Assembly: GCA_010015655.1 (NCBI GenBank)
Contig: ML976659.1
Location: 594,360 to 658,359, forward strand
DNA length: 64,000 nucleotides
From: Bimuria novae-zelandiae CBS 107.79
Lineage: Eukaryota; Ascomycota; Dothideomycetes; Pleosporales; Didymosphaeriaceae
Direction: 5' to 3'
How positions within the stretch are numbered: the stretch's first letter is position 1; the number at the start of each line of letters is the position of its first letter. This document shows, one piece after another, positions 23,153-34,515 of the stretch. The notes below the pieces were generated by a model. It ran no database searches, was not told where the DNA came from, and worked only from the letters and a program-made list of their open reading frames with translations. A program made the translations under genes and the position numbers.

Positions 23153-25673
23153 CTGTGCCCGTGCGCGCAACGACCCGAATCGCGCAGCGACCCACCCAAC
23201 CAACATTGGCCTACCAGCAAAAATGAGGCTGTAGAGCCATATAAAATAGCTATTATCACGAGATTTTCGAGTAGAGTAGTATATAGGACAACGCGATTAA
23301 TTTATACTATTTATATTTTATTAAAAGCTTAATTAGGTAGCTACTTTTAGCTAGTTTTAGTAGTAGTTTAGGTGCTAAGGATGCCAGGCCCTTACTACTA
23401 CTAAAGGCTATAATATAACGCTTTTTTACTAAATTTAATAGAGCTTTATATAAGGCTTTTCGATTAGGCTTGTTTACCTATTATAATAGTTTTTATAAGT
23501 TTATAGTCTCTTTATCTTATTATTTTTACTTTTTTACAAGCCTAGTATTCTTAGCCTTTATAGCCCTCTTATTCTCTTTCCTTTTTTTTAGACTCCACTC
23601 TCTTAATATACTTCCTTTTAACCTCTTCTTCTTTAGTAAGCTTATTACTAACTTGTATCGGCGCAGGTCACTCAAAGGATCGATGTTGGCGTATCTCCTA
23701 GCAGAGGCATGTGGGAGTGCGTGTATAAGAATGTAGCCTCGAATGAATTAAGTGCCTATAGGCCTGGTACGAAAGGATACGGAAAAGGTACTAAACTACA
23801 AAAGCCCCAAGCTCCTCTAAATACACCTCTTCCCAGATAGCTAGCTAGCACATAACTGCCATAGGTTGACCGTCGGTCTGATGGATCCGAAATAGGTCCG
23901 AATCGGATTCGTAGTTCCCCATCGGTCTGATAGATCCGAAATTGGTCCGATACGGATGAGTGTCGGTTTTCGGATGATCTCGAATCCTGTCTTGACTAGC
24001 CAAGGGTTCTCGTATCGACGAGCGATTGTTCCTGTTACAAAACTCTATTAATCTTACGCTAAGTAATTTTAACTTTCTCTTACTTTTTATCTCTTTTTTT
24101 AATAGATAAATATATATTTACCTCTCTAATCTTACGAGGAGACTAAAGGACCACTCTATTATAGTAATTTTATTACTATTATAGGTTAAGAAGTTTACTT
24201 TGCTTCTTATATCTTACTTAGAGCTAAAAAGTATTTTAAAGTTACTTACTTTTATACGTAGCTATATCCTTGTCTACTTAAAATTTATAAATAGTAAGAG
24301 AAAGAGATTTAGCTTTATTTAAAACTAAGTTTTTTTATTATAGAGTATAAAAGACGCTGCACTTACTAAAAGTTACTTTTAATAATTACTAAAAAGTCCT
24401 CTAAGGCTTTACTCTTATTATAAAAGTTATAGTTAAAGCGTTTAAGTATACGCTCTAATTTTTAAGGCTATATACTTATAGTTTTTTAGGCCTTTAAAAT
24501 TATATTTTTTTTAAAAAAGGAGACCTAGGCCTGCTAGAAAAAAAAAGTTACTTTTATTAATAGGAATTAGCCCTTAAGTAGTTTAAAGATAATTACTAAG
24601 AGCCTTAAAGTAGGCTAATAAAAGAAACTTAAATATTATTATATTAAGTAGTTAAAGCGTATAAGTAGAGTAAGGTAGTAATATAGCTAAAATAATACAG
24701 TAGGAATCGTAATAATTAATAAAATCTATTATAAAGTAACTACTATAACTATTTATAATAAAGAAATAGTAATCTCTAAGTGTCTTTTCTTTTATAGTCT
24801 ATTAAAACACCTATTTAAGCTAGGACAGACCTATCTTATTATTGCTCTATCCTATGGAAAAGGTAAAGCAGAAAACGTCATGTTTTCTAACCTCTATACT
24901 AGTAACCTAAGTGTCCCTTAAACTACCTAAAGCTGTAAAGATAAGGCTAAGTAGTAAAGCACTCCTATTAGTATAAATTATTACTAAATAAGTAATAAAT
25001 TCTCTCTTTCTATTCTAGAGAGCTACTATTACCTCTTTTCTCTCCTACATCTTACGGTTAAGGAGGCGTTTAGAGCGTCCTAAGATGCCTATAAGGAAGC
25101 CCTTCTCATTCATGTTATATGTGTTACATGCCTAAATGTTGTACTAGGCCATCTTCTCGTAAAGGAGATTAAAATAGAGCCTATATTTAAGGTAGAAGTT
25201 AGCGTAGTGGCGAATAGCGTCTATTACTTTATTTTAAAATAATATAGTTATTATTTTAGTAGAGAAATCGTAACACCTAGGACTCTAAAATTTTTTAGTA
25301 AGTAATAACTAAGGTAAAATTATATATTATTTTTTTTATTAAAGGTAGCCTACGCTTTATAAGGTTATTAATATACTATAAGAAGGCTTACTTTTATTAT
25401 AGGCTAAGAGTGCGTTAGTTAAAATCTTTAGTAGTTTTAAACTACTAATTATCCTACTATTAATAGCGCAGCGTAGTTACGCTTATATTAAATATTTTTA
25501 TAACTTATCTATATAAAAATTTTCTTTTAATTTTTATATATTATATACTATAATTGCGTTGTTAATTAGTGCTATAATGGTGGAGTTATGACGCGTTGAA
25601 GTTTGTCACTTGTCTGCAGGTTTGGTGTTGGTGGGTCGCTGCGCGATTCGGGTCGTTGCGCGCACGGGCACAG
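23153..25673 (-). mobile_element. Element E: pogo-like transposon in minus orientation, with a solo LTR inside
   Basis: Inverted repeats begin CTGTGCCCGTGCGCGCAACG at 23153 and end with the complement at 25673; TA at 23151-23152 and 25674-25675. GCGCAACGACCC and GCGCAGCGACCC lie 17 bp apart (23165-23176, 23182-23193). The 3' subterminal signature is at the left (23224-23266, reversed), so the element reads on the minus strand. Its 5' end on the right matches the start of element C with ATG changed to ATA. Removing the 391-bp insertion leaves 2130 bp, the family size. No transposase frame survives. Confidence 0.88.
23654..24039. mobile_element. Putative solo LTR, 386 bp, inside element E
   Basis: A GC-balanced island in very AT-rich sequence, starting TGTATCGG and ending CTGTTACA. 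Flanking 5-mers TAACT and AAACT match at four of five positions. An internal repeat with 49-bp period (TCGGTCTGAT at 23873 and 23922, followed by GATCCGAAAT) is visible. Its removal brings E to the family size. Orientation is unclear. Confidence 0.65.
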
Positions 25674-25746
25674 TATGCGTTACTAAAAACCAGCTCCTCG
25701 TAACCGTACGCCAAGAGTACGGTACGTTGGACACCCTGACGTCGTT

Positions 25747-27262
25747 ACGGAAGGCGACGGTTTTGATAGACGCTTGTACTGTTGAGATGATGAGAACATG
25801 GGCAGTGTCCAAGAGGAGCCAGGATCGAACGATAACGAGGCGGAGCCATCGCAGCGACGGGGTGCGCCGTAGAGGAGGCCACACGAAGCGACCATGTTGG
25901 TTATGTTATCGTAGTCCTGGCCGCCGGCGCCTTTGCAGAGAAGTCCTGTTTATTGTGGATTAGCACTGTATCTGGGTAAAACTCGTAGACAGCAGGTTCA
26001 TACCAGCGTCAGCTAATCCCGTAGAATTCCTGACACTAAAAGCATTGCCGCGAATAGTAGTCTGGATGTTGAATGGATTCGGATAAAGCGGTGGCTCCTC
26101 AAGGGAGGGTGTGTCATCCAACGAGCTATTAAAACCGGTATAGTTCGCCTTCCCTGCGTCCGTACCTTATTATCTAATTAGTAACGCGCATGAATAGATT
26201 GATAAGATTTCTACTTACCAATGAGATATTGCCAAAAGCCGTATGTAGCTGCAAGCGACTCGCTTTAATGTCAAGAAAATCTGTCACCGTCTCACCATTC
26301 TTCCAATGAAGACTGAACTCCTTGTTCAGAGTCGAATTCAAGTATCGGAATGCTCTGGTATTGGTACTAGCATTGCCCGGACTAGTAACGTTCATGAAAG
26401 CCATGGTGAGGCCGTCGTTGAGGTATGCCGCCCGGTATGCACGAAAGTAAAGCTCGGGATGATCTTGAGTGTCTCCTCGATCCCATGCTGGATATGTCCG
26501 GTTGAGGTTCACGAAGCCGCCTCGGTCAGTAAGTACGAGATCAGACACTTCTTCAAATAGCCCTACCGGGGTGACCGCAATCTCAAAGTCCAGGGTTAGG
26601 TTCGTATCCACGCAAACAGATTTTGGTTCGATGAACAGGATGTCCTCAGTCCATGTGCTGCCGTACCTGGTCCAGGGAGGTGCGGTGTGGTTCCTGAAGC
26701 CCAGACCGCCCTGCTTCATGTCTACTATGAGGCCCTCATACACCCCGATATCATCGCTAAGCACTAGTGTCGAGAGTGGTCGATAAGCACTGATGTTGAA
26801 AGCAGTGCCATTATCTATCGCAGCCTGCCTTTCGGTTTCCTTTTGGGTCCTTGTGGTCAAAGAGCGGTATTGGATGTCGGAGATGCTTGAAACCGACGGG
26901 CTCAGATTCAAGAGACCCCTCTGAAACCCTTCAACAACATGAGCTGGAATCTTAGAGCTGAACCCATCGGTGGTGACGTATACCCCAGTCGCGTTGCGTA
27001 TCTTCGTAATGTTGTTTCCAGAATTTGGGCAAGCCATGTATCCGATATCACCGCACAAGCGACTCCATGTTGTATTCGTGCGAGGCGGCGTTCCGAGGCC
27101 TATAGGTGACGTGTCTTTGATGTAGTGAAAATCCTGTTGCGTTGGGGCTTGAACGGGCGCAATGGTCTCGTAAAGACCAAGCGGTGTAACAATAGCGGCA
27201 ACACCCACTAACGCAATGATTGCAGGACGTAATAGTGAGACAGACCGAACTGGTATGGGCAT
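25747..27262 (-). pseudogene. N-terminal part of a host membrane glycoprotein gene, split by transposons
   Basis: ATG at 27262 opens MPIPVRSVSLLRPAIIALVG, with a membrane anchor at about residues 10-32, then a long region rich in N-glycosylation sites (NTT, NHT, NLT, NRT, NVT). The first exon runs to 26219 with a good GTAAGT donor. Later pieces are recognisable (NYTGFNSSLDD near 26145; GGQDYDNITNMVASCGLL near 25890; QASIKTVAFR ending at 25747), but they lie in different frames and I find no acceptor that joins the first two in phase. The C-terminal part is at 10075-10466. The type (anchor, glycosylated ectodomain, C-terminal membrane segment) fits a hypothetical-protein family in Dothideomycetes that I know only loosely. 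Function unknown. Confidence 0.75.
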
Positions 27263-28165
27263 CGAAAATGCGGCTGATGAATGTGTTTGGAATATCGTCG
27301 GTCAGAGCGATGAATGGAGGAATCGAGTAATGAAAGACCTAGATTTCAGAGTTAGCTACTCCTAGGATGGGCACTGAATGTATAATGTACCATGAGACAG
27401 CAGTCGCTGTTATATTACGGGACCTCTAGCGAAGAAGACCAAGCATAACCAAAGGCAGCGCGAGAGGAAGCACAAACTGCACTTCACAAAACATACAAAT
27501 AGCACAAACAATGGTCAGAGGGCTTTGCAATGTACACACGCACGAAGATAGCCGCAGCTATCATACCCGAGACCTGCGCAACGGTCAGATCCTCAAGCCG
27601 AATCATTTTGCCTATTGAAGTGAGACGCCGTCTCCGACTCTTAGAACCCCACAAGCTGCAAAATACACTCGACGCGCCATGGCGTCGACCTAAGTATATA
27701 CCCACGTCGCGTTTCCGTTCAGACCCACCTGGCGTTTTCGTGTGTTTGGCAAATCTTGCGTTGTCCAGCATTCGCGATCGTGTTTCGTATTCTTAGAAAG
27801 ATTGAGAAGCAGCAGCTTGCTGGTAAGGGTTAGCCTTGCCTCGTAATACGAGAAGCCCCCTATCACGGCAGCAAATCATCTCTAGGCCAAGGGTCGGTAA
27901 TCTTGTGCCACATGATTTCTTCCAACGCTGTGGGCCACCACTGTCGAACCTGTCGGGACATGCATAGTTGCGCTAAATTTGACTTCATACTATGAACGGA
28001 CCAACCGTGCGTCGTTCTTCCATCGTGATTTTACAGCGATAGATGTCCCTACCGCATCTTGGGAACGGATCGAATCTGTGTTTTTGACTTTTTTTCCATT
28101 GAGGCGTCGTGCTCAGTAGTGTTGCTCTACTGCTTCCTACTAGCCACGCATTTCCTTGCTCCGAC
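27263..28165. other. Intergenic region with one weak open frame
   Basis: About 900 bp of GC-balanced sequence. A 95-codon minus frame (27771-27484) ends with a hydrophobic stretch (VSGMIAAAIFVRVYIAK). It could be an upstream exon of the split membrane-protein gene or nothing. No other signal seen. Confidence 0.4.
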
Positions 28166-29283
28166 CTACAATTGAGCTGCCTGGGCCCCAGGAGTGTCCC
28201 CGATCCTAAACACATACTTCACCGCACTCGCGTTACCCTCTTTCAGATCTGTCAACGCCTTCTGCACGCCTTCCAGTCCACCCTTCACCACCTCCGGAGG
28301 GTGCGGCGTGAACCAGTCCTCATCCAAACCCCTCGCGAGATACCTAAAGAAGATGTACGCAAAATCCTTGTCTTCTTTGTGTGCCGAGCCTACGCTCGTT
28401 GTGGTCTTGTTCACGGTCTCGGGAATGCCTTCGTACTTCTTGCCGGGCAAGACGAGAGTGAGGCGGCCGTCCTTCTCGAGCGCCTGCACGATATTTAGGT
28501 AGGAGTTGTGCTCGGAGACAGCATCAAAGGCGTAATAGAGCTTCTTTCCCTTCAGCGCTTCCTTGATGCCTGAAACCACATTCTCGTCGCCCTTGCGGTA
28601 GTCTACGACGGTATCGCCCTTGGACTTATCGAGCAGTCCTTCTACGAACGGAATGCCGCGGCCGGCGACGGCGATGATGGGGTGGATGTTCGCGCGCTGC
28701 GCCAGCTTAATAGCGAAGGCACCCACGGCACTCGCGCCACCGTAGACGACAAGAGGTGTTTCGGGGTTCTTCGAATTCGGGACCCATGGTGCATCGAGGC
28801 CGAGACGGAGGTGCAGACCAATGGCGGCGGTCATAGCTGCGAGAGGGATCGTTGCTGCATCTTCGAAGCTCGTCTTCTTGGGGATGTGAAACGTCGTGTG
28901 CTGCCATCCCACTGCGTACTCCGCAAAGCTACCATAGGGCGTCATCATCTCGTGGAAACTTGCGACACGATCGCCCTTCTTAAACTCCCACACATTTTCG
29001 CCGACGGAGTGGACGATGCCTGCGATGTCGTCGCCGGTGTTCATCGTTTTGTCTAACCATTCTGGGATTTTCCTGCCAAAACGTTAGTCTCAATGAAAAC
29101 GATACAGTAGCACGCTGCCAACGGAATAGAACATCTAGAAACAGCGAAAAGGGAATTTCACCAATCTTTGGGGTTCGATCCACTACAAATTACGCGAATG
29201 ACAACCTGCTCCGGACCAGATTGTGGGATATCGGAATCTACAATCTTGACACTCGGCCCCTTCGACACAATAGCTTCCTTCAT
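28166..29283 (-). CDS. Zinc-type alcohol dehydrogenase-like / quinone oxidoreductase family protein, 342 aa, two exons
   Basis: Exons (minus) 29283-29162 and 29072-28166; an 89-bp intron (GTGAAA...GGCAG) splits the Trp codon of SNPKDW. The start at 29283 gives MKEAIVSKGPSVKIVDSD, a conserved beginning of this family. The GroES-like N-terminal domain includes GDDIAGIVHSVG and GDRV. The cofactor domain has YGGASAVGAFAIKLAQ at about residues 147-162, an NADPH-binding Rossmann turn. Zinc-ligand cysteines are not apparent, which points to the zinc-free quinone-oxidoreductase or enoyl-reductase branch. Substrate unknown; no biosynthetic cluster lies around it. Probably cytosolic. Confidence 0.92.
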
Positions 29284-30137
29284 AATGGCTTCTTCAAAAT
29301 TCGATACCAAAATCAGCGTGACAACTCTTGGAATGCTCAATTTAAGCTTTTATACTATGGCGGGGTATCCTTCTGAAACTCGTCTGTTTATATCATGACG
29401 AATAGTCCAGGGACCCCAACATCGCGTCATGGCTAGCTTAATAATACCATTCAACGACGTCTTCAAAAAAAAGGTGACGTGCAACGGCAAACGAAAGATT
29501 TCGCGTCCCTTCTACCGAGTCGAGGCTTAAAGGGATGTAGCTCGGAAGCAGGCACGCGGGGACGAGAGGAGGGGAATGCGGCCGAAGTTAGCCGAGTGCT
29601 CCAATGGGTAACTGGAGATCCCCACTGTCACTGAGACACCACCTAGGGATGAACGTTACTTTGTGTGGTCCGGAGAGACTGTGGTGAGTTTTAGCACAGC
29701 CAACCAGTTGCTACGTTGTCTGCCTATACCTGATGCGTCGGAGTATCCACGTCGGCCAAGCGGAACGGCCCTTTTCAACGTCTGGGGCAAATCGATTGCA
29801 AAGGGGCGGAAGACCCTCCATGGTAGGAGACCAGATAATGTGATGCTTCATTAAGTATTGGCACAGAAATACAACTCATGCAAGGCTTGCTAAGCCGTGC
29901 GATCCGGTAACGCCAAGGCATGCCCGTAAAGAACCAACCCACCGCCGACCATGCTTGACCCAAGAAGCTTCCAGAATGCAATGTGACGGGACAAGAGAAC
30001 AGACTGATATCCAACGCTCCACTCAAACGCCGCATCGCCAACGCTCAGCGATCTCGATAGACAAACAACGCCTCTTGCACATGTGACAACTCAAGCCGCT
30101 GTCTCAAAGGTCAGTCAACAATTCGAAAGAAAGGTTA
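29284..30137. other. Intergenic region
   Basis: About 850 bp between the oxidoreductase start and the kinesin stop, both on the minus strand. Holds the oxidoreductase promoter and the kinesin 3' end. No coding signal, repeat or RNA gene recognised. Confidence 0.5.
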
Positions 30138-33100
30138 TTATCGCCAAGCACCCTTCGTGGAAGGCATAAGACTGCCCCTCGATCCAGCCGAGCCACTGGG
30201 TATCCGTATCGGCGCCCTGTTTAGACCTCCTGGAGCTCGTTCCTCGCCTGCCGTAGCCATAGTCGTTCGTCGAGCCGCACCTTTGACTATGGGCGCAGTC
30301 CGTGGGCTGAGCACGCTGTTCTTCCAGTCAGCATCGTTGCCTTTGACCATGCGGCGCGTCGCACTAGCAGAGAGAAGCGTGTTCTCGTTTTGCGAACTGT
30401 TTGCGGCGGTAGGACTACGGCGACGGTGTGCACGGCTCACGGGGACGGAGCCGGACGAGCGTCGCTTCTTCATTGCTGAACCAATCTTGCGCGCGTCTGA
30501 TTGGCTCCACCTCTCTGAATCCGATCCAGATGAAGGTTCTGCAGAGTGACCGTCCTCAGCATTCTCGACATTACTTAGCGAGGATGGCCGTATCGCGTTC
30601 GTGCCGATCTCACGTAGAGGAGATGTATCTGAGTCTGAGGAGAAATTTAGGGCGGTTGCCGGGGATCCATCAGACTTCTTGGAAAGGAAGCCGGTCTGGA
30701 AGCGGCTCGACTTCGGGACCTTCAGGTCCGTCGAAGCTTTGGGGGGGGTCGGTATGGGCGAAGAACCGCCGTTTTGTGACGATTCAGGCGCAACGCTTGG
30801 TACGGAGAACGTAGGTGGCGGAGCATCGATGGATGAGCTCGTCGGTGTCGATTCGACCGGATCCGGTGTTTTCTGGAAATCTGCCAGCTGGCCATTTTCT
30901 GTGTCGTCTCTCCATCGAACTACCCGTTTGGCCTTAGAAGGCGATTTCTTCTTCATGGGAGAGAACTGGACGCTCTTCTTAACCCCACCCATTTTTCGCC
31001 GGCGGGGTGAGCCCTTCATTGGTGATGCCGAAAGATAAGACGGCTCTGTGAAGGACGGCGGTGCCAGCGGCCGCATCTCCGCCGGACCGGCGATATTCAC
31101 TGGTTTTCTGCGCTTTGGTGTACCTTTGTGAGATGGTGCAAAGAACTCTGTCACCGGGAGCCCACCATCCGGTCGGATCGCTTGCGAGGTAGCGTTAGTG
31201 CAGGAGTTCATGATCTGTGTGAGAACCTTCCTCGCTGCCTGGACCGCCTCCTCCTCGTCCATCTGAGTAATCTGGCTGAGAATGGCCACCGTCTCGATGT
31301 GGGCTTGGACGAGCACCTGAACAACTGCGGCATCGCTACCCTTTTCTTGATCCAAAAGCACGCCGAGCGCTTCTCGTTCCGCATTTGACTTCAGGATTTC
31401 GTATTCGCGCTTGATGTTAGCAGCATCGTGGCTGTCGCTGTTACCGTCGACGTCGCCAAGCTGGCGCAACCCGAATTGCAACGCTGTGTCAAGCTTGCTT
31501 GTCCAACTAGAGCGCTCCAGCCTGCGGTGGCAATGTTGCCTTGTTTGCTCGAGCTCAGCCGATATCCCCACAGCCGAATCGCGCATCGCTGTGACCTGCG
31601 AGGGCATCGCCTCGCCTTCCCGAAGATCCTGAACTTGATCAAACGCTGCTATCCAGGCCGATATGAGAGACACGCGTTTCTCGGCCTGCTTCAAGGTTTT
31701 CAGCATCGAAAGCCTTTCCTTCCGGTCGGTCTCAGAGTCCGCATAAGCCTGACGAAGTCGCCCTATGGCCTCCCGCACGACGATCTCCTTCTTCTCGGTT
31801 TGTTTTTGAAACTTAATAAATGCACTTGCATCGGAATCTTTCTGCTTCTTCATCAAATCGTCGATTAACTGCCTCTGCTCGTCGATCTTCTTCAAGTAGT
31901 CCTTCACGTGTCTGTTCACGTTGAAGACATTCTTGGTGACCTTTGTCTGGATGTTCTTGGCCCGGTTGGCGTATCGGAGTGTATTCTGCGTCTCATCGAA
32001 ATGCGCGCTAGAAGGACTGACGCAAACAATCATGACGGTCCGACAGTTGCCACCAAGCGAGAATTTGAGCAAGCGAGTGAGCTTCGAATTCCGGTATGGG
32101 ATATGGTTGCGCTTCCGCGGATCGCACAAGGCGTTGATGCAACTTCCCAAAGCCAGCAGAGACTTGTTGATGTTTGCACCTTCAATCAATCGTTCGCCCC
32201 GGTTCTTGGTCACAGACGCGCGCTCACTGCCGGCTAAATCGATGATACTGAGGGTGGCCATGGTATGCGGCTCGTTTACTGAGGCATTGCGATCTTTGGT
32301 TGACACATTGATCTGAAGCACGGCGTGGGACCGTGAAGAAGTTGCGTTGGCTTCGGTCGGCGACATTGTTCGGTACTCGTTACCGCGCACGATGATGTCC
32401 ATGACTTCTTGCACCTTCACGCGGTCAGTACCAGTGTATTGAGATATCAAGGTGACGTACACTCTGCGGACGGTGGCTGGTAAGGCCAGAGACTGAAACA
32501 GCCTGATTTGCATCCTCCCGCAGCATGAGAGAAGTCTTGCTCCCGCCTTCGACGAGCAGGTCGCGGATGGTCTCGTTGTAAATCTCGAGATAAGAGAGCG
32601 TGACCTCGGTGGCTTTCTCCTCTTTCAGTTCGTTGATCTTCTCGAACAGCTCCTGCATGGTGAGGAATATGATGCCAGGTTGCTGCGCGGTTCCTCTGCC
32701 AAAGGTTAGACGTTGCTCCGAAGAGTGCCTCCAACCGACCCAACGTACGTGATTGTGTGCGTCTTTCCGCAGCCTGTTGCGCCATATGCGAACACGGTAG
32801 CATTGTAGCCTTCCAGCACGCTGTCGAGCAGGGGCTTCGTGGTCGACTCGTATACGTCGCCCTGCGTTGTGTTTTCGTCGAATACGCGGTCAAATGCGAA
32901 TGTCTGGTCCTTGACCCGCTTTCCTTGCGGCAGGAATGAGCGCGAGAAACGCTGGACGGGGTTGTCTTCTGGCGGGTCAAATACCCTGGGTACCTTTAGC
33001 TTCTATGCCATCAAACACGGGCTATTGAAACGCACAAGCACTTCTCGTCCACAACCTTGATAACGGAGCGTATTCCCTTCGAGTGCAGCTTGGGTGTGGG

Positions 33101-33232
33101 CGCCGCAGCCAATGAGCCATCGCCTAAAAAGAGTGTCTGGTCGTCGCATTTGGCCAATTGCGCGGCTTCTCTTATGGTAAACGGGCGCACTCGCACGGTG
33201 ACGGAGATGGAGGACGCGCCATCGGCGGCCAT
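30138..33232 (-). CDS. Kinesin-8 family motor protein (Kip3/Klp5-like), 981 aa, four exons
   Basis: Exons (minus) 33232-33036, 32985-32749, 32695-32461 and 32414-30138; introns of 50, 53 and 46 bp, all in phase. N-terminal motor: P-loop GATGCGKT (residues 134-141), switch I SSRSH (249-253), switch II DLAGSE (282-287), then NKSLLALGSCINAL and YRNSKLTRLL. The long loop and EYRTMSPTEANATSSRSH match kinesin-8 proteins, which walk to microtubule plus ends and shorten them, controlling spindle length and nuclear position. After the neck come coiled coils (about 380-520) and a basic, Ser/Pro-rich tail (ARRTTMATA near the end), possibly a second microtubule-binding region. Kinesin-8 is the best call; the tail is less conserved. 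Confidence 0.95.
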
Positions 33233-33654
33233 GGTCGTGCTCTGTGATGGTGTGTTAGTACGTATCCGCTGTCGTCCAGGCGGGTGTCGGCAGCGAGGGG
33301 TGGTGGTGAGGATAGGCGTGCGGAATTGTTAGAGCGAGCTTTCGGAAAGTCGATGTTTACGGCGCGCACGAGCCACGAAAACAGACAGGGATCTGAAACT
33401 GGCAACCGCGACCGGCGCCGCCAGCGCATGTGAACAACACTGCACGACAGCGTAGAAAGTACCCAGTTCCCAGTCTGCATGTTCTACTGTAGAAGTGTAT
33501 ACCCTTGCCTAGCCGCAGCTCGAACGCCATGCTGAATGCTGAATCGATGCCAGTTCGTTCCCCCCAAATCATAACATCAGCCTGGTCTATGCCGCCATGT
33601 AACGCCCGCTGAACGCCATCATGTTTTGACCCTTTCGCATGCAACTGCTACACC
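33233..33654. other. Promoter region of the kinesin gene
   Basis: 422 bp between two minus-strand genes; it contains the kinesin 5' untranslated region and promoter. Open frames across it are not conserved-looking. No clear TATA box. Confidence 0.5.
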
Positions 33655-34227
33655 TCATCCCTCAAACTCTCCGCCTTCACCGACATCCATGTCGTTCGTC
33701 CCGCCATAGCTGTCGTCATATCTCGCCAGCTTCACCTCCCACATGTCGACTTCTCTCCCATCGATCATGTCAATATCCTCGACCTCTTGTGCCCCGTTGC
33801 CCTTCCACCGGAACGCGAGCACAGCGCCGTCCCTCAGCCCTGCGCCCTTTGGACAGTCCTTGACACTGTCTGCGCCGACAGCGCCCGACTTCCTTGGCCG
33901 TCCCGCCTTCGCCTTGCCCTTGCCTTTTGGGTCTTCCATGTCCTCTTCCTCCATTGGAGGATATTCCCACTCGCCTAGCTGGAAGCCTGCTTGGGGTTTG
34001 CTTGTGTCTACCGGGCGACCAAGCTGGATGTCTGCGGGCGAGGGAGGCAACGGGATCGATTCGGCGGAGAGGCTGTCTTTCTTGAGGCCGGTGTCTTCGA
34101 GGGCTTTGTAGAGTTGCTCTTTAATCGTTGAGAAGTTCTGAAGGGGGTCGACGTGGAGTAATACAGTGGTTTTCTGAGACTTGAGTCGGAGGGTCCATGT
34201 TTGCGACGAAGGCGTTGTGAAAGCCAT
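33655..34227 (-). CDS. Small conserved acidic protein with AT-hook-like motif, 190 aa
   Basis: A single exon beginning MAFTTPSSQTWTLRLKSQKT. The first 60 residues (WTLRLKSQKTTVLLHVDP, then STIKEQLYKAL) have the look of a ubiquitin-like beta-grasp fold, which is inference. A middle linker is Pro-rich and acidic (EEEDMEDPKGKGKAKAGRPRK) with a GRPRK core like an AT hook, and the C-terminus is acidic (DDSYGGTNDMDVGEGGEFEG). I do not recognise a named family. It starts 288 bp from the divergent gene at 34516 and is followed on the same strand by kinesin-8. Function unknown. Confidence 0.75.
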   Translation of the reverse strand: MAFTTPSSQTWTLRLKSQKTTVLLHVDPLQNFSTIKEQLYKALEDTGLKKDSLSAESIPLPPSPADIQLGRPVDTSKPQAGFQLGEWEYPPMEEEDMEDPKGKGKAKAGRPRKSGAVGADSVKDCPKGAGLRDGAVLAFRWKGNGAQEVEDIDMIDGREVDMWEVKLARYDDSYGGTNDMDVGEGGEFEG

Positions 34228-34515
34228 GTTGACAATGTGGCAGGGAGCTATAGCTGCGAGCTGGGTGGGTCGCTCCTTATGATTTTTGTTTATGAGAAGT
34301 GGCGTAACATAAGTTTTACAAATTGAGAATTAGAATTGGCTGCGGAATCGCACTGGATACTTTGTGCACGCCTAGAAGAGGGGCGCGCCACTTCTCGCAT
34401 ATCCCTGTCGCTCGCGAAGTCTTGGCAAACGCGGCTTCCTCACGAGCACACTGCGGAAGGTACTATGAGTGCCAATTGATCCGTTCCATCTATCGTACAC
34501 ACTCTCAGATCTACA
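34228..34515. promoter_or_regulatory. Shared divergent promoter region (288 bp)
   Basis: The minus-strand 190-aa gene and the plus-strand Tim17-like gene start from opposite ends of this interval, so their promoters must overlap. No TATA box is obvious on the plus side. Confidence 0.5.

Larger units (their letters stand above)
10481..25724 (-). mobile_element. Element F: Tc1-like (DD34E) transposon blown apart by nested insertions
   Basis: F's own sequence is in three pieces: TA 10481-10482 at the left edge, the core 19346-21027, and the right arm 25676-25722. The ends are inverted repeats of about 90 bp starting CCGTACTCTTGGCGTACGG; the left copy begins at 19346, and the right copy reads on the minus strand from 25722, broken after ACGCATA by E and C. 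Both ends also share 14 further outer bases (10467-10480, 25725-25738). Without later insertions F is about 1.73 kb. Element B sits in its left TA; E and C sit in its right arm. Its transposase runs on the minus strand. Confidence 0.85.

Noticed and set aside
27484..27771. 95-codon minus-strand frame as a gene
   Set aside because: Only a short hydrophobic stretch and no family resemblance; kept as a note because it could be an upstream exon of the split membrane-protein gene.
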